Translations under genes and position numbers: made by a program
Notes under the pieces: model-generated
Databases searched by the model: none
The model's input: only the letters and a program-made list of their open reading frames with translations
Told to the model about the DNA's origin: nothing
Shown: positions 27,779 to 36,549 of the stretch, piece after piece
Position numbering within the stretch: the stretch's first letter is position 1
Layout of the letters: each line of letters opens with the position of its first letter
Assembly (NCBI GenBank): GCA_963847515.1
Contig: CAWKAA010000002.1
Span: 558,001 to 622,000, forward strand
DNA length: 64,000 bases
Direction: 5' to 3'
DNA from: QHXW01 sp963847515
Lineage (GTDB): Bacteria > Acidobacteriota > Terriglobia > Bryobacterales > Bryobacteraceae

Positions 27779-28387
27779 GTGCCTCACAATTCCCAGAACC
27801 GCCGTTGTGAATGGGCCAACACCGAAGCGAGCATCACGTATCATGACACCGAGTGGGGAGTGCCCCTGCACGATGACCGGGCGCTATTTGAGTTCCTGAT
27901 CCTCGAAGGCGCCCAGGCGGGCCTCAGCTGGTCGACAATCCTGAACAAACGGACGGGTTACCAGCGCGCGTTCGATAATTTCGACGCGCGGCGCGTGGCC
28001 CGCTACGATGCGCGCAAAGTGAAGCAGTTGCTCGCGAACGCGGAGATTGTCCGCAACACGCTAAAGGTCAACGCGGCCATTCGGAACGCCCAAGCGTTTC
28101 TCGCCGCGCAGAAAGAGTTCGGAAGCTTCGATGCCTACATCTGGCAGTTTGTGGGTGGCCAGCCGCTTCAGAACAAATGGCACTCTCTTCACGATGTTCC
28201 TGCCCGTACCGCGGAGTCGGATGCCATGAGCAAGGATCTTGCCAAGCGCGGGTTCAAGTTCGTGGGATCGACCATCTGTTATGCATTGATGCAGGCCACG
28301 GGTATGGTGAACGACCACGTGGTGGGCTGTTTCCGGTATCGAGAGATTAGTCAGTCCCAGCGAACGGCGCGCATCAAATCGAAATGA
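27779..28387 (+). CDS. tag: DNA-3-methyladenine glycosylase I
   Basis: 202 residues from GTG 27779. The zinc-snap glycosylase is recognised by RRCEWANTEASITYHDTEWG, with Cys10 and His22 as ligands, and by the C-terminal NDHVVGCF supplying His and Cys. The core motif VPLHDDRALFEFLILEGAQA and GLSWSTILNKR are typical of Tag, including the Glu used for base recognition. The enzyme removes 3-methyladenine from alkylated DNA in base-excision repair. Length is near the usual 187 residues. It lies 26 bases after the LuxR-type gene and its 3' end overlaps the convergent PIN-domain gene by 37 bases. Confidence 0.92.
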   Translation: MPHNSQNRRCEWANTEASITYHDTEWGVPLHDDRALFEFLILEGAQAGLSWSTILNKRTGYQRAFDNFDARRVARYDARKVKQLLANAEIVRNTLKVNAAIRNAQAFLAAQKEFGSFDAYIWQFVGGQPLQNKWHSLHDVPARTAESDAMSKDLAKRGFKFVGSTICYALMQATGMVNDHVVGCFRYREISQSQRTARIKSK

Positions 28388-28752
28388 TGATCATACGACC
28401 AGACCGAGTAGCCCATTTTCTCGGCGAGTACGGCGACCAACGCATCGAACAACGTAATTAGTTGATCCGGATATCTTAGGACTTGAAGAATGGCTTCCTG
28501 GTAATCCCCCGGCTCCGGATTGATCGCCACGACCCCGTCCAGGAGTTGCTCTATCCATCCGTGCACATAGAGGGCACCAAGACGTCTGAGTACGAGTGTG
28601 TAGGTTTCGCTGATTGTGGGATACGTCACGGCAACCAGATACCCTTCGGCGCGAAGACGCGTCATCTGCTCGCGCGCCCGCTTGTGATATTGATCGGACG
28701 GATCGGAAAGCGCATAAAGCGGGCCCGTGTCTGCCAAAACCGCCCGCATCAC
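28351..28752 (-). CDS. PIN-domain protein, VapC-like toxin
   Basis: 133 residues. The four acidic positions of a PIN ribonuclease are present: Asp8 in AVLADTGPLYAL, Glu in TISETYTLVL, Asp in LITLFDALVAVL and Asp in VWSYDHHFDLM. VapC toxins cleave tRNA or rRNA when free of their antitoxin. The start ATG overlaps the stop of the upstream ribbon-helix-helix gene by four bases, the normal antitoxin-toxin arrangement and a sign of coupled translation. Its 3' end overlaps the convergent tag gene. All key residues are intact, so the toxin may be active. Confidence 0.85.
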   Translation of the reverse strand: MMRAVLADTGPLYALSDPSDQYHKRAREQMTRLRAEGYLVAVTYPTISETYTLVLRRLGALYVHGWIEQLLDGVVAINPEPGDYQEAILQVLRYPDQLITLFDALVAVLAEKMGYSVWSYDHHFDLMRAVRWD

Positions 28753-28985
28753 TTGCGCGCCAGATACTCATCATGGCGCACGCTCACGTCGCGCTTTCCG
28801 CTACCCTTCGTCGCGGGAGTGATCTGAAATGGTTTAGGCGGGGCCGCAACGCCACGCCGTGCCAGGTATTCACGGAGGGCGGCTTGAACCACAGAGGTCA
28901 ACACAGGTGGCACTTCCTGCCGCTTGCCAAACACCTCGAGCGCAGCTTCGAGTTGGTCATCCAGAGTGATGGTCGCCCGCTTCAT
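28749..28985 (-). CDS. Ribbon-helix-helix antitoxin partner of the PIN toxin
   Basis: 78 residues from ATG 28985; an in-frame GTG two codons upstream is possible. The N-terminal part has the strand-helix-helix pattern of CopG/RHH antitoxins (KRATITLDDQLEAALEVFGK, PPVLTSVVQAALREYLARRG). The C-terminal tail (FQITPATKGSGKRDVSVRHD) is basic and likely wraps the toxin. Such antitoxins bind their own promoter through the ribbon and block the toxin with the tail. Stop and toxin start overlap (TGATG). Confidence 0.75.
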   Translation of the reverse strand: MKRATITLDDQLEAALEVFGKRQEVPPVLTSVVQAALREYLARRGVAAPPKPFQITPATKGSGKRDVSVRHDEYLARK

Positions 28986-29019
28986 AACCACTAGTCTAGC
29001 ACCAAGTGGTGAAAGTGGT

Positions 29020-29104
29020 GCGGTCCTACCCTGGCACCGTTTCCGGGTTCTTGCTGACCGACGGGCGCTGGCCGTCCGCGGCGGTTTAGTACTGGACGAT
29101 TCAG
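29020..29104 (-). pseudogene. Decayed copy of an RND transporter 3' end
   Basis: On the minus strand this stretch reads RRGRPAPVGQQEPGNG, matching RRGRPSPIGEQEPETVLG, the end of the RND gene at 30374. DNA identity with 30383-30431 is high (CACCGTTTCCGG, GACGTCCGCGGCGG-type blocks) and weaker homology continues to about 29104/30456. The two copies are in the same orientation and bracket the FG-GAP gene. Confidence 0.6.
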
Positions 29105-29179
29105 CCCATTCGGGGGAATGTACTGGCTGGTCAATCGATTAGTATAACGGTGAGAAGAAGGTAAAGGTCCCGACATCCG

Positions 29180-30319
29180 ATGGCGAAAGTCTCTCGAGAC
29201 TGGCTGTGTTGCGCTGTTTTCGCGCTGCTGGCGAATGGCAACGTACACGCTCAGACGTCGTCGTTCCTCACACTGAACCAAATAACAGTTGGCTCCGAAC
29301 CGGCAGCGTTAGCGATCGCTGATACTGACGGTGACAGAAGACCCGATCTCGTGGTAGTGAACCAGGGATCGTCCTCGCTCACACTGGTGCGGGGTGTCGG
29401 CAACGGCTACTTCCAACACTGGGCGGATCAGAGTGCCGGCGCCAGCCCGCGTGCCATTGCGGTAGGGGACTTCAATGGGGATGGCAAACTCGATCTTGCG
29501 GTCGCAAATTTCGCATCGGACAACGTGTCGCTGCTGTTGGGCATTGGCAACGGAACATTCCAACCTTTCGGAAGCCTGAAAGTGACCAGTCCATCCGCCA
29601 TTGTGGCGGCGGATTTCAACCGGGATGGCAAGATCGACCTTGCCGTGGCGCAGAGCGACTCCAATAGCGTCGCCATTTTCGTGGGCCTTGGCAACGGGAC
29701 TTTCGTGCCGTTCTTCAGCGCGACGGTGGGAGACCGTCCCCTATCCGTCGTGGCCGCCGACTTCAACGGCGATGGGATCACGGATCTCGCGGTCGCAAAT
29801 TCGCTTTCGGGCGATGTTTCCGTTTTGCTCGGCTATGGCGGAGGAACATTTCTGCCCGCGAGGAACTTTCCGGCCGGACCAAATCCTACTTTTCTTGCGC
29901 TCGGCGACTTCAACGGCGATGGCAAGCCGGACCTTGCCGTTGTCAACGCTCGTTTGACCAGCATCGTGTTCGTGTTGCTCGGCGTGGGGAACGGGTTTTT
30001 CCTGCCTCCGCTGAGTTTCACCGCCGGCAACACGTCTTCCTTCCTCGTGGCCGGTGATTTCAACCTGGACGGCAAAACGGATCTGGCCGTCGCCAACACG
30101 GGTTCAAACACCATCTCGATATTCCCCGGGCTTGGAAATGGGATCTTCGGGCCTGAGCAGACCGTCACGGTCGGTAGCGCGCCCTCCTGGATCGGCGTGG
30201 CCGACTTGAACGGGAACCGCAAGCCGGATCTGGTTGTGGCCAACAGTGCATCAAACAACGTCTCAGTGCTGATCAACCTTACGCCAGCCGCCGGAGTGCC
30301 AGCACCACATCAACGGTGA
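29180..30319 (+). CDS. Exported FG-GAP/VCBS repeat protein
   Basis: 379 residues. A signal peptide ends near NVHAQ (residue 25). Then come seven repeats of about 47 residues, each with a calcium-binding loop: ADTDGDRRPDLVV, GDFNGDGKLDLAV, ADFNRDGKIDLAV, ADFNGDGITDLAV, GDFNGDGKPDLAV, GDFNLDGKTDLAV and ADLNGNRKPDLVV. The last repeat has lost an Asp (NGNRKP). This predicts a seven-bladed propeller like the integrin alpha head, stabilised by calcium, at the cell surface or in the periplasm, for binding rather than catalysis. It is flanked by two copies of an RND gene end, suggesting it was inserted there. Confidence 0.85.
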   Translation: MAKVSRDWLCCAVFALLANGNVHAQTSSFLTLNQITVGSEPAALAIADTDGDRRPDLVVVNQGSSSLTLVRGVGNGYFQHWADQSAGASPRAIAVGDFNGDGKLDLAVANFASDNVSLLLGIGNGTFQPFGSLKVTSPSAIVAADFNRDGKIDLAVAQSDSNSVAIFVGLGNGTFVPFFSATVGDRPLSVVAADFNGDGITDLAVANSLSGDVSVLLGYGGGTFLPARNFPAGPNPTFLALGDFNGDGKPDLAVVNARLTSIVFVLLGVGNGFFLPPLSFTAGNTSSFLVAGDFNLDGKTDLAVANTGSNTISIFPGLGNGIFGPEQTVTVGSAPSWIGVADLNGNRKPDLVVANSASNNVSVLINLTPAAGVPAPHQR

Positions 30320-30373
30320 ACACCGCCAGTTTTCCGGCCGGACGGGTGGTCGGGAAAACCAACCAGGATGTCC

Positions 30374-33300
30374 CTATCCCAACACCGTTTCCGGCTCTTG
30401 TTCACCGATCGGCGAGGGACGTCCGCGGCGGCGGCGCAGCCAGTCCTGGAACGATTCCATGTAGAGATAAATCACCGGCGTGATGTAGAGCGTGAGCAAC
30501 TGCGAAACCAGCAGGCCGCCCACGACCGCGAGGCCAAGCGGGCGGCGCGATTCCGCTCCGGCTCCGGCGCCGAGAGCGATGGGCAGGGTTCCGAACAGCG
30601 CGGCGAGCGTGGTCATCATGATGGGCCGGAAGCGCAGCAGGCAGCCTTCATAGATGGCTTCGAATGGCGCCTTCCCTTCTTTGCGCTGGGCCTCGAGCGC
30701 GAAGTCAATCATCATGATGGCATTCTTCTTGACGATGCCGAACAGCATGATGAGACCGACGAACGCGTAGAGATCCACTTCCAGACCGAACACTTTGAGA
30801 GTCAACAACGCGCCGAACATGGCCGAGGGCAGTCCCGACAGAATCGTTAGCGGGTGGATCAGGCTTTCGTAAAGGACACCCAGGACGATGTAGATGACAA
30901 GTACCGCGACCACGAGCAGGACAGTCAACCCGCGAAAAGAGTTCTGGAAGGCCTCTACTGTTCCATGGAAGCTGGTAGTGATGCTGGCGGGCATACGCAT
31001 CTTGCCCAGGGCACTTTCGATGGCGTTGGCTGCGTCTCCCAAGGCCATGCTGGGCGCCAGGTTGAACGAGACGGTCACCGCGGGCAACTGGCCCCAGTGA
31101 TTGATGGTCAGGGGGCCAACGGTCCGAACGAGTTTCGCCACTGTGTCGAGCGTTACCAACTGCCCACTCGCCGATCGAATGTAAAGCTTAGATAGCGCCT
31201 CAGGCGTCCGCTGATATTGCGGCTCCACTTCGGTAATCACCCGATACTCGTTAGCCGGCGTATAAATGATGGAAACCTGGCGGCTCCCGTAAGCGGTATA
31301 CAACGCATCCTGGACCAACTGCGGCGACACCCCCAGTGCCAAGGCTTTATCGCGATTGATATCGACGAACACTTGCGGGCTGGCAAGCTGAAGGTCGCTA
31401 TTGACGTCCAGAATCCCCGGCAGTTGGTGCATCCTGGCCTCGACCTGCGGCGCCCATTGATAGATCTCCTTCGTATCCGCGCCCTGCAGCGTCAGCTGAT
31501 AAGGGGAGCGCGTAAACTGGCCTCCAATCTGGATCGGTGGCGGGTTCTGCATGAAAGCGAGAATTCCGGGCACACTGAAGAGCTTGCCGCGCATGCGGTC
31601 TATGAACTGATCCACGGACTCGCTGCGCTGCGAACGGGGCTTCATGGTAATGAAAAAGATGCCGGTATTGCCGGCCTGGCCGAATCCGCCGCCGGTGAAC
31701 GACATCATGGATTGGATGGCCGGCTCCTTCAGCAGGATCTGGTTCAGCTCCCATTGATGCTGCTTCATGGCATCAAACGAAATATCCTGCGCGCCCAGCG
31801 TGGCGCCGAATAAGCTTCCGGAATCGTAGCTGGGGATGAAGCCTTTTGGCAGAACGTAGAACAGGTACCCGGAGGCCAGGAGAAGCAGAAGCGAAACGGT
31901 CGCGGTGGCCAGGCGATGCCTTAGCACGACTTTGCAGAGAACGATCATAAGCGTTGGCCATGCCGTTGAAGAACCGCTCGAACGTCATGTAGACCGCGCC
32001 GTGCTTCTCCTTGGGCGGGTTCAGGAACCGGCTGCAAAGCATGGGTGTCAGGGTCAGCGATACAAATCCGGAAACCAGAATGGCCACACTGATGGTGACC
32101 GCAAACTCGTGCAGCAGGCGCCCGACGATTCCGCCCAGAAACAGCACCGGGATGAAGACGGCGACCAGCGAGATCGTCATGGAAACGATGGTGAACCCAA
32201 TCTCGCGCGCGCCCACCAGGGCCGCCAGCATCCGCGGCTTTCCCAGTTCCATGTGGCGCACGATGTTTTCGAGCATCACAATAGCGTCATCCACCACGAA
32301 GCCTACCGAAAGCGTGAGCGCCATCAGCGATAGGTTGTCCACCGTGTACCCAAGCAGATACATGGCGGCGAACGTTCCCACGATCGCCAATGGCACCGCG
32401 AAACTGGGGATGACGGTTGCGGATACATTTCGCAGGAACAGAAAGATCACCATCACGACCAGGCAGATCGTCAACAAGAGCGTGAATTTCACGTCCGAGA
32501 TGGACTCGCGGATGGAAATCGACCGATCGTAGAGAATCGTCATCTTCACGGAAGCCGGAATCTGTTTCTGGAACTGCGGCAGCAGTTGACGGACGCCATC
32601 CACCACCTGGATGGTATTGGTTCCGGGCTGGCGCTGGATGCCCAGCACGATGGCCCGCGTGTCCATGAACCAGCTAATGGTTTTGTCGTTCTCCACGCTA
32701 TCGATAACGTTGGCAACTTCCCCCAGCCGCACTGGATTTCCGTTGCGATACGCGACGATCAGCGGCCGGAAGGCAGCCGCATTGAAAAGCTGCCCGTTCG
32801 ATTGCACGGTGAAGGACTGCTTGCTGCCGTAGAGCGTACCGGTGGGAAGGTTGACGTTGGCGCGCTGAATCGCCGCCTGCACTTCGTCCACCCCGATTCC
32901 GCGCGATGCCAGCGCATCGGGATTGAGTTGCACGCGAACCGCATACTTCGAAACCATAGACTTGCACCTGGGCTACGCCGCTTACCATCGAGATGCGCTG
33001 GGCCATCATGGTTTCGGCGTATTCATCCACCTGATAGAGGGGCAAGGTCGGCGAGCTGACGGCAACGTAGAGGATCGGCTGGTCCGCCGGGTTCACCTTC
33101 TGGTACGACGGCGGAGTAGGCATATTCGGCGGCAGTTGTTGAGCCGCTTTCGAAATGGCCGACTGTATATCCTGCGCCGCCGCGTCGATGCTCCGGCTGA
33201 GCGCGAACTGCACCGTGATATTCGTATAGCCGATCCCGTTGGTGGAGTTCATCGACTCGATGCCGGCGATAGTCGAGAACTGGCGCTCGAGCGGCGTCGC

Positions 33301-33489
33301 CACCGCGGAGGCCATGGTTTCCGGGCTGGCGCCCGGCAGCGAGGCACTGATCTGGATGGTCGGATAATCGATATTCGGCAGGTCGCTCACGGGGAGCGCG
33401 CGGTACGCTACGATGCCGAAAAGCAAGATCGCCGAAGTGACCAGGGCCGTCGTGATCGGCCGGCGGATGAAGAGTTCGGATACGTTCAT
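30374..33489 (-). pseudogene. RND (HAE1/MdtB-like) efflux permease, two apparent frameshifts
   Basis: Three consecutive frames (33489-32960, 32957-31930, 31948-30374) make one AcrB-like pump of about 1037 residues. The start is MNVSELFIRRPITTALVTSA, standard for this family. An extra T near 32952 separates VQVYG from SKYAVRVQLNP, and an extra base near 31936 separates AYDRSL from KVVLRHRLATA. Removing both gives an exact 1038 codons. Family motifs are all present: GFVVDDAIVMLENI with the proton-relay Asp pair in helix 4, and GIVKKNAIMMIDFA in helix 10. The pump exports drugs or lipids with an adaptor and an outer-membrane channel. The adaptor gene overlaps its start by four bases; no TolC gene is here. 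The defects may be sequence errors. Confidence 0.85.
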
Positions 33490-34724
33490 TGCGAGGCTCC
33501 GCCCGCCTTTCCAGCCGCGCCATTCACGACCTCGACTTTGAAGCCGGGAACCAGGCGAAGCTGCCCATCGGTGACCACGGTTTCTCCAGGCGCAATCCCT
33601 TTGGCAATGACCGTCTCACGTCCGATGGTGCGCCCTACCGTCAGTTCACGATTCTCCACGGTATGATCCGCCTTCACCACGAAAGCGTACGAGCCCTGTT
33701 GTCCGGTTTGCACGGCTTCCGCGGGCACAACTGTCACGCCCGACTCCGTCCCGATCGTCAGCACCACATTCACGAACTGGCCGGGCCAAAGCTTGTGCTC
33801 TTTGTTGGGGAACGTGGCTTTCAGCTTGATCGCGCCGGTGGTGCTGTCGACCGTATTGTCGACGAAGGAGAGCTGTCCGCGAGCCGGCTCGCCCGGATCA
33901 TTCGGGACTTCCGCTTCGACTGCAAGCGGTCCCTGCGACATGGATCTGCGGATGACGGCAAGTTGATCTTCGGGCACGGAGAAGGTGACGTAAGCCGGAT
34001 AGATCTGGTTGACGACCACCATAGCCGTGTCCGCGTTGGATTTGATGAGCGTGCCTTGCTTCACCTGCAGACTGCCTGTCCGGCCGTCGATGGGGGAACG
34101 AATCTCGCAATACTCCAGATCCAGCTTGGCCTTCTCCACAGTAGCCTTATCGGCGGCGATAGAGGCGCGAGCGCTTTCAATCGCGGCCCGGTCGGCGCGG
34201 GCGGATTCATCCGTCGAGCGCGCCGTCGTGCGCATGGTATCGTTCTGTTCTTTCGAGATTACACCTTCAGCCGTTAGCTTGGCGTAGCGGGCTGCCTGTG
34301 CGCGCGCGTTCTCGGCCTGCGCGAGATCGCGTCCAAGGTTGGCCTCGGCCTGTGTCTGCTGTGCAATATCGCGATTCAGATTGGCCTCAGCCTGGTGCAG
34401 CGCTTGCTCGTAAGGGCGGCGGTCGATCTCGAACAGCAGATCACCCTTCTTGACTTCTTGTCCCTCGCTGAAATGGATGCGCACCAGTTCACCGGCCACT
34501 TGCGCCTTAATAGTGATGGAGGCGTACGATTCCACGTTGCCAATGGGCCGCAATTGAATAGGAACGTTCTTCTGGACAGCCGTGGCGACGGTCACCGGCA
34601 CCGCCGGCATGCTGGGCGGTGGGGCCGATTGCGAACTGCAGCCAAGTGACAGCAGGCAAGCAGCGCCTACAGAGAAAAACACTAAGTGGCTGGAATAGGG
34701 CAAGATGGCCTCGTGGCTTAACAC
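33486..34724 (-). CDS. RND periplasmic adaptor lipoprotein (MFP/HlyD family)
   Basis: 412 residues. A lipobox LLSLGC puts the lipid on Cys29. The order barrel-sandwich/lipoyl half (ITIKAQVAGELVRIHFSEGQ, EVKKGDLLFEIDRRPYEQAL), alpha-helical hairpin about 105-215, second lipoyl half (YCEIRSPIDGRTGSLQVKQG), beta-barrel (YVTFSVPEDQLAVIRRSM) and membrane-proximal domain (GVTVVPAEAVQTGQQGSYAF) is that of MdtA/AcrA-type adaptors. It links the RND pump to an outer-membrane channel. The gene is complete and its stop overlaps the pump start by four bases, so the two are translated together. Anchored to the inner membrane. Confidence 0.92.
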   Translation of the reverse strand: MLSHEAILPYSSHLVFFSVGAACLLSLGCSSQSAPPPSMPAVPVTVATAVQKNVPIQLRPIGNVESYASITIKAQVAGELVRIHFSEGQEVKKGDLLFEIDRRPYEQALHQAEANLNRDIAQQTQAEANLGRDLAQAENARAQAARYAKLTAEGVISKEQNDTMRTTARSTDESARADRAAIESARASIAADKATVEKAKLDLEYCEIRSPIDGRTGSLQVKQGTLIKSNADTAMVVVNQIYPAYVTFSVPEDQLAVIRRSMSQGPLAVEAEVPNDPGEPARGQLSFVDNTVDSTTGAIKLKATFPNKEHKLWPGQFVNVVLTIGTESGVTVVPAEAVQTGQQGSYAFVVKADHTVENRELTVGRTIGRETVIAKGIAPGETVVTDGQLRLVPGFKVEVVNGAAGKAGGASQ

Positions 34725-34816
34725 TAGTTTACCGTTATTTGACCCGGCAGGGGGCTAAAGGTCACGAGTTTTACCGGGTGGATTTGGAGCATCGTAGAAG
34801 CCGCTTCCGGTGAGCA

Positions 34817-34999
34817 TCAGACCGGCAGTCGCTTCACGAATTCCCGCCGCAAAGAAGCTTCCACCGCCTTTTGTGATTTCCAGCGGCCTCGCCGAAAATC
34901 GTCTTCCGACTGAGAGATCAGCCTCAAAAGGACCACGGCATCTTCGGCGCGTTGGACTGACTGCGTTTTCACATCTGGCCTGATCGAGGAAGCTCGCAC
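34817..34999 (-). CDS. Small protein resembling an antitoxin C-terminal part
   Basis: 60 residues from GTG 34999, 20 bases after the decarboxylase stop on the same strand. The body (QRAEDAVVLLRLISQSEDDF, RRGRWKSQKAVEASLRREF) resembles the toxin-binding end of Phd/YefM-like antitoxins, but the N-terminal DNA-binding fold is missing and no toxin gene is adjacent. It may be a remnant of a lost toxin-antitoxin pair or an unrelated small protein. No good ribosome site is seen. Confidence 0.35.
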   Translation of the reverse strand: MRASSIRPDVKTQSVQRAEDAVVLLRLISQSEDDFRRGRWKSQKAVEASLRREFVKRLPV

Positions 35000-35018
35000 A
35001 ACACCAAGTATAGCGGCA

Positions 35019-36395
35019 TCAACCCGCGTTGGCTCTCACTAGCTCCCACGCCCGCTGGACGTGCGCGCGAGTGGTTCCGATGTTGCCAATGGCGAGCCGC
35101 AGCGTGTACTGGCCTTTGAGCACGGTATGGGAGAGAAAGACTTCTCCCGTAGCGTTTACGCGATCGAGGAGCGCCTGATTTTCTTCGTCGCTTTTCTTGA
35201 GGCGGAAACACACGGTGGATAACGGCGTGGGCGCAGTACGCTCAAAGCGGGCATCGGCGTCGACCTGTTGCGCTAACTCCTGCGCCCACGCGATGTGGTT
35301 GCGGATCATCTGCGCGATCCCCTCACGTCCGTAGTATCGGAGCACAAACCAAAGCTTGAGCGCGCGGAAGCGGTGGCCGAGGGGAACACCGTAGTCCATG
35401 AAATTCACAGCGCGGGAATCCTCGGCCGTGCGCAGATATTCTGGAACCAGTGAGAACGCCCGGCGTAGGATTTCCGGGCGGCGCGTGTACAGCACGCTCA
35501 AGTCAACCGGCGTGAACAGCCATTTGTGGGGATTGACGACGAGCGAATCGGCGCGTTCGCAACCCTTCAGAATGTACTGAAACTCGGGGGCAATCGCAGC
35601 CACGCCGGCGTATGCGGCGTCCACATGCAGCCACAAGCCATAGCGTTCGGCGATGGCGGCAATGGCTTCCACCGGATCGATGCTGGTGGTGGAAGTAGTG
35701 CCTACAGTGGCCACCACGCAGAACGGGCGCAGACCGCTCGCATAGTCGCGTTCGATGGCCGTTTCCAGTGCTTTCGGCCGCATTCGGAATTCGTCATCCA
35801 CCGCAATCTTGTGCACGTTTTTCTGGCCGATGCCGATGGCAATCGCGCCCTTTTCAATGGAAGAGTGCGATTGCTCCGACGTGTAAAGAACCAATCCGGC
35901 GCCGCCGCCTTCGGCCCGTACCTCAGGAGCCGCCATCTCGCGCGCTGCGGCGATGGCGTGCATGCTGCTTGTGGAAGCGGTATCGAAGATGATGCCGAAC
36001 AAAGGATCGGGCAAGCCCATCCAGCGGCGCAACCATTCGAGCGTCACCTGTTCCAGCTCGACGACGGCGGGCGAGGTCTTCCACAACATGCCGTTCATGT
36101 TCAGCGTGGCTGACAGCATCTCGCCCAGGATTCCCGGGCCCGAGGCTGAGATTGCGAAGTAAGCCATAAAGCCGGGATGATTCCAGTGAGTGGCAGCGGG
36201 CACGATCTGGTGTCGGAAATCTTCCAGGATGGTCGACATCGGTTCGCCCTGGTCGGGGCCGCAACGTGGCAGCGCGTCGATCAGCTCGCCAGGTTTGATG
36301 TGCGGCAAAACCGGATAGCGTTCGACGCGTGCGAGATAATCGGCCATCCAGTCGACAGCTTCGTGAGCGATTTTACGGAATTCCTCGGGAGGCAA
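35019..36395 (-). CDS. PLP-dependent group II amino-acid decarboxylase
   Basis: 458 residues. A stop lies four codons upstream of TTG 36395 and no ATG occurs before residue 17, so TTG is the likely start (PPEEFRKIAHEAVDWMADYL). The family pattern of aromatic-L-amino-acid/tyrosine decarboxylases is clear: THWNHPGFMAYFAISASGPG, IFDTASTSSMHAIAAAREM, YTSEQSHSSIEKGA with the His that stacks on PLP, WLHVDAAYAGVAAIAPEF with the Asp that holds the pyridine nitrogen, and VVNPHKWLFTPVDLSVLY with the PLP Lys. It would convert an aromatic amino acid to its amine plus CO2. Substrate cannot be fixed from sequence. Cytosolic. Confidence 0.9.
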   Translation of the reverse strand: MPPEEFRKIAHEAVDWMADYLARVERYPVLPHIKPGELIDALPRCGPDQGEPMSTILEDFRHQIVPAATHWNHPGFMAYFAISASGPGILGEMLSATLNMNGMLWKTSPAVVELEQVTLEWLRRWMGLPDPLFGIIFDTASTSSMHAIAAAREMAAPEVRAEGGGAGLVLYTSEQSHSSIEKGAIAIGIGQKNVHKIAVDDEFRMRPKALETAIERDYASGLRPFCVVATVGTTSTTSIDPVEAIAAIAERYGLWLHVDAAYAGVAAIAPEFQYILKGCERADSLVVNPHKWLFTPVDLSVLYTRRPEILRRAFSLVPEYLRTAEDSRAVNFMDYGVPLGHRFRALKLWFVLRYYGREGIAQMIRNHIAWAQELAQQVDADARFERTAPTPLSTVCFRLKKSDEENQALLDRVNATGEVFLSHTVLKGQYTLRLAIGNIGTTRAHVQRAWELVRANAG

Positions 36396-36549
36396 ATGGC
36401 TATTCTAGCGAAAACATTCTCACTGGGGACTGGCTTAAGTGTCCCTAACCCAAATACTCACAACCAACCGCACTGCCCGTCGTGGACTGTGCTGCCCGTC
36501 CCTCTCTCTCAGCGTCCATTCCTCGTTCTGTTAACATTCTCCCAGGCTC

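Noticed and set aside
28749..28991. GTG 28991 as the antitoxin start
   Set aside because: Possible but without a better ribosome site; ATG 28985 gives the usual RHH opening.
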